Below, one piece after another: positions 6,526 through 7,556 of a DNA stretch of 7,556 nt; position 1 is the first letter of the stretch; every line of letters starts with the position of its first letter. Source of the stretch: Chloroflexota bacterium (lineage in GTDB: Bacteria > Chloroflexota > Dormibacteria > Dormibacterales > Dormibacteraceae); NCBI GenBank assembly GCA_005880755.1, contig VBGV01000086.1, positions 1 to 7,556 on the forward strand. Direction: 5' to 3'. The position numbers and the translations under genes are program-made. The notes under the pieces were generated by a model. The model did not search any database, had not been told where the DNA came from, and saw only the letters and a program-made list of their open reading frames with translations.

Positions 6526-6995
6526 GCGCGGAGCCGCAGAAGCCGGCGCCCCCGCCACCGCCGCCACCACCGCCACCGCCTCCGGTGCCGCCGCACCAGA
6601 TCGCGCCGTACTACCAGCCTGCGTACCCGGGACCGCAGGCGCCGCGAGCCCGCACCGACGGGAGGGCGCAGGCCGCGCTGCTGGCCGCGGGCGTCGGGCT
6701 GATCCTGGACTTGACCGCGATCCTTCTTGGCGCGACCGCCTACCTGTTGGTGCTGGACTCCCTGTTGTTGGGCCTGGTGCTCGGTCTCCCCGCGATGGTG
6801 CTCGGCGCGCTGGGATATTTCCTCGCCAGGTCGTCACAGGGGCGAATCGCGGAGTCCAAGGGGACGATCGGCGGTCAGGGCACGGCGACCACCGGCCTGG
6901 CGTTCGGCGTCGCGGCGACAACTGTGGGGGCGGTCCTCACCCTGGTCGCGATCGTGCTCTACCTTCTGGCCGCTTTCGGACAGCCGCCCGTCTAG
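6522..6995 (+). CDS. Proline-rich DUF4190-like membrane protein
   Basis: This 157-residue protein starts at TTG 6522, sharing TTGA with the ACAD3 stop codon (4-bp overlap), so translation is probably coupled to ACAD3. Residues 10-21 are twelve consecutive prolines, followed by a Pro/Tyr/Gln-rich cytoplasmic-type tail to about 47. Hydrophobic segments follow at about 51-78, 80-102 and 125-151. The middle matches the DUF4190 layout: G-L-P-A-M-V-L-G, then a polar loop with small residues (G-T-I-G-G-Q-G), then a last helix. DUF4190 proteins are small integral membrane proteins of unknown function, often with disordered proline-rich N-termini. The proline run should stall ribosomes without elongation factor P. 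It sits immediately upstream of a second membrane protein, and the two may act together. Confidence 0.8.
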   Translation: MSAEPQKPAPPPPPPPPPPPPVPPHQIAPYYQPAYPGPQAPRARTDGRAQAALLAAGVGLILDLTAILLGATAYLLVLDSLLLGLVLGLPAMVLGALGYFLARSSQGRIAESKGTIGGQGTATTGLAFGVAATTVGAVLTLVAIVLYLLAAFGQPPV

Positions 6996-7004
6996 AAGCG
7001 CGGC

Positions 7005-7556
7005 ATGGATCGCATCACCGACGCTTTCGTCTGGCCCGTTCGCGATCCGGAATGGCCGGCCAAGATCGGAATCATCGGATTGATCCTCCTGCTCCCGATC
7101 GTGGGATCCATCAACGGGTTGGGTTGGATGCTGGCGGCGCTGGACGGGCTGCGGGCCGGCGAGGAGAGGCTGCCCCCCGCGAACCTCAGCTACCTGGGGC
7201 GCGGCTTCCGGCTGTTCGTAGTCAACTTCGTCTACTACTCCGCGACCTTTGTCGTGGCCGCCGCCGTTTATGCGGCGGGGTTCGTGATCCTGGCGAACCA
7301 GGGTCAGGGCGAATCACAGCCGGTTCTGGTGTCGTTGGGTCTCGCCCTTCTATTCCTGGGCTTCAGCCTCCTGTCGCTCGGCTACCTGGCGCTGACATTC
7401 CTGACGCCGTCGATCGTGCTCGCCGTTTCGCGCGGCGGCATCGCCGGCGGTCTTCGGGTCGACATGGTCGTGCGCACAGCGCGCAGGTCGCTGGTCAACA
7501 CACTGATCGCGGGCCTTATGCTGATCGCCGTCCATTTCGTGGCCTCGCTCGGTTTG
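7005..7556 (+). CDS. DUF4013-like multi-spanning membrane protein (3' end outside the window)
   Basis: From ATG 7005 the frame stays open to the right edge, giving 184 residues without a stop, so the gene is partial. The N-terminus (A-F-V-W-P-V-R-D-P-E-W-P-A-K) followed by a helix reading L-L-P-I-V-G and the loop R-A-G-E-E-R-L-P-P resembles DUF4013. In that family a short amphipathic start with a D-P-x-W motif precedes several membrane helices. Hydrophobic segments lie at about 22-45, 68-98, 106-140 (probably two helices) and 163 onward. The function of DUF4013 proteins is not established. It begins 9 bp after the DUF4190-like gene with no clear ribosome site and is likely the fourth gene of the ACAD2 operon. 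Confidence 0.78.
   Translation, partial: MDRITDAFVWPVRDPEWPAKIGIIGLILLLPIVGSINGLGWMLAALDGLRAGEERLPPANLSYLGRGFRLFVVNFVYYSATFVVAAAVYAAGFVILANQGQGESQPVLVSLGLALLFLGFSLLSLGYLALTFLTPSIVLAVSRGGIAGGLRVDMVVRTARRSLVNTLIAGLMLIAVHFVASLGL

Noticed and set aside
5728..6921. Long open frame on the minus strand opposite ACAD3 and the DUF4190-like gene
   Set aside because: Composition is Arg/Ala/Pro-rich without domain patterns, and the plus strand carries well-supported genes.
1..7556. Defence system, CRISPR array, transposase, tRNA or rRNA
   Set aside because: No repeat-spacer pattern, transposase motifs or tRNA-like cloverleaf was seen anywhere in the window.

Overview
This is a high-GC bacterial window in which coding sequence fills nearly everything. 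It contains nine protein-coding genes (the first and last cut by the window edges), no RNA genes, no insertion sequence and no CRISPR array. Five of the eight genes whose starts are visible appear to begin with GTG or TTG. Intergenic gaps are very short and Shine-Dalgarno sequences are often weak or absent. Together with an alpha/beta hydrolase, YVTN propeller, DUF4190 and DUF4013 membrane proteins and several acyl-CoA dehydrogenases, this suggests a soil-type Chloroflexota/Dormibacterota-like or actinobacterial lineage. That placement is inference only.

Layout. Bases 1-269 (+) hold the C-terminal part of a GNAT acetyltransferase. Bases 269-449 are an intergenic spacer that is almost entirely one long imperfect palindrome, running from one stop codon to the convergent stop codon. 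Bases 448-1332 (-) encode an alpha/beta hydrolase. Its 5' end overlaps head-to-head with acyl-CoA dehydrogenase 1 at 1320-2483 (+). After a 97-bp convergent gap comes a minus-strand pair: a 144-aa protein of unknown family (4231-3797), then an exported or membrane-anchored seven-repeat YVTN beta-propeller (3819-2581). A 20-bp divergent spacer, with overlapping -10-like elements on the two strands, separates this pair from a plus-strand operon. That operon is acyl-CoA dehydrogenase 2 (4252-5376), acyl-CoA dehydrogenase 3 (5386-6525), a proline-rich DUF4190-like membrane protein (6522-6995) and a DUF4013-like membrane protein (7005 to the right edge).

How the genes may work together. The three acyl-CoA dehydrogenases would oxidise acyl-CoA thioesters to trans-2-enoyl-CoA and pass electrons to an electron-transfer flavoprotein encoded elsewhere. 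ACAD1 and ACAD3 carry every family signature. ACAD2 keeps its catalytic glutamate and its own FAD/substrate signature but has lost the two motifs that normally contact the FAD of the neighbouring subunit. Since it lies 9 bp upstream of the intact ACAD3, an ACAD2/ACAD3 heteromer is a reasonable hypothesis. The most unusual non-coding structure is the stop-to-stop palindrome at 269-449. I found no clear defence, mobile or biosynthetic system; the candidates for something new are the ACAD2/ACAD3 pair, the palindrome and the unassigned 144-aa protein.
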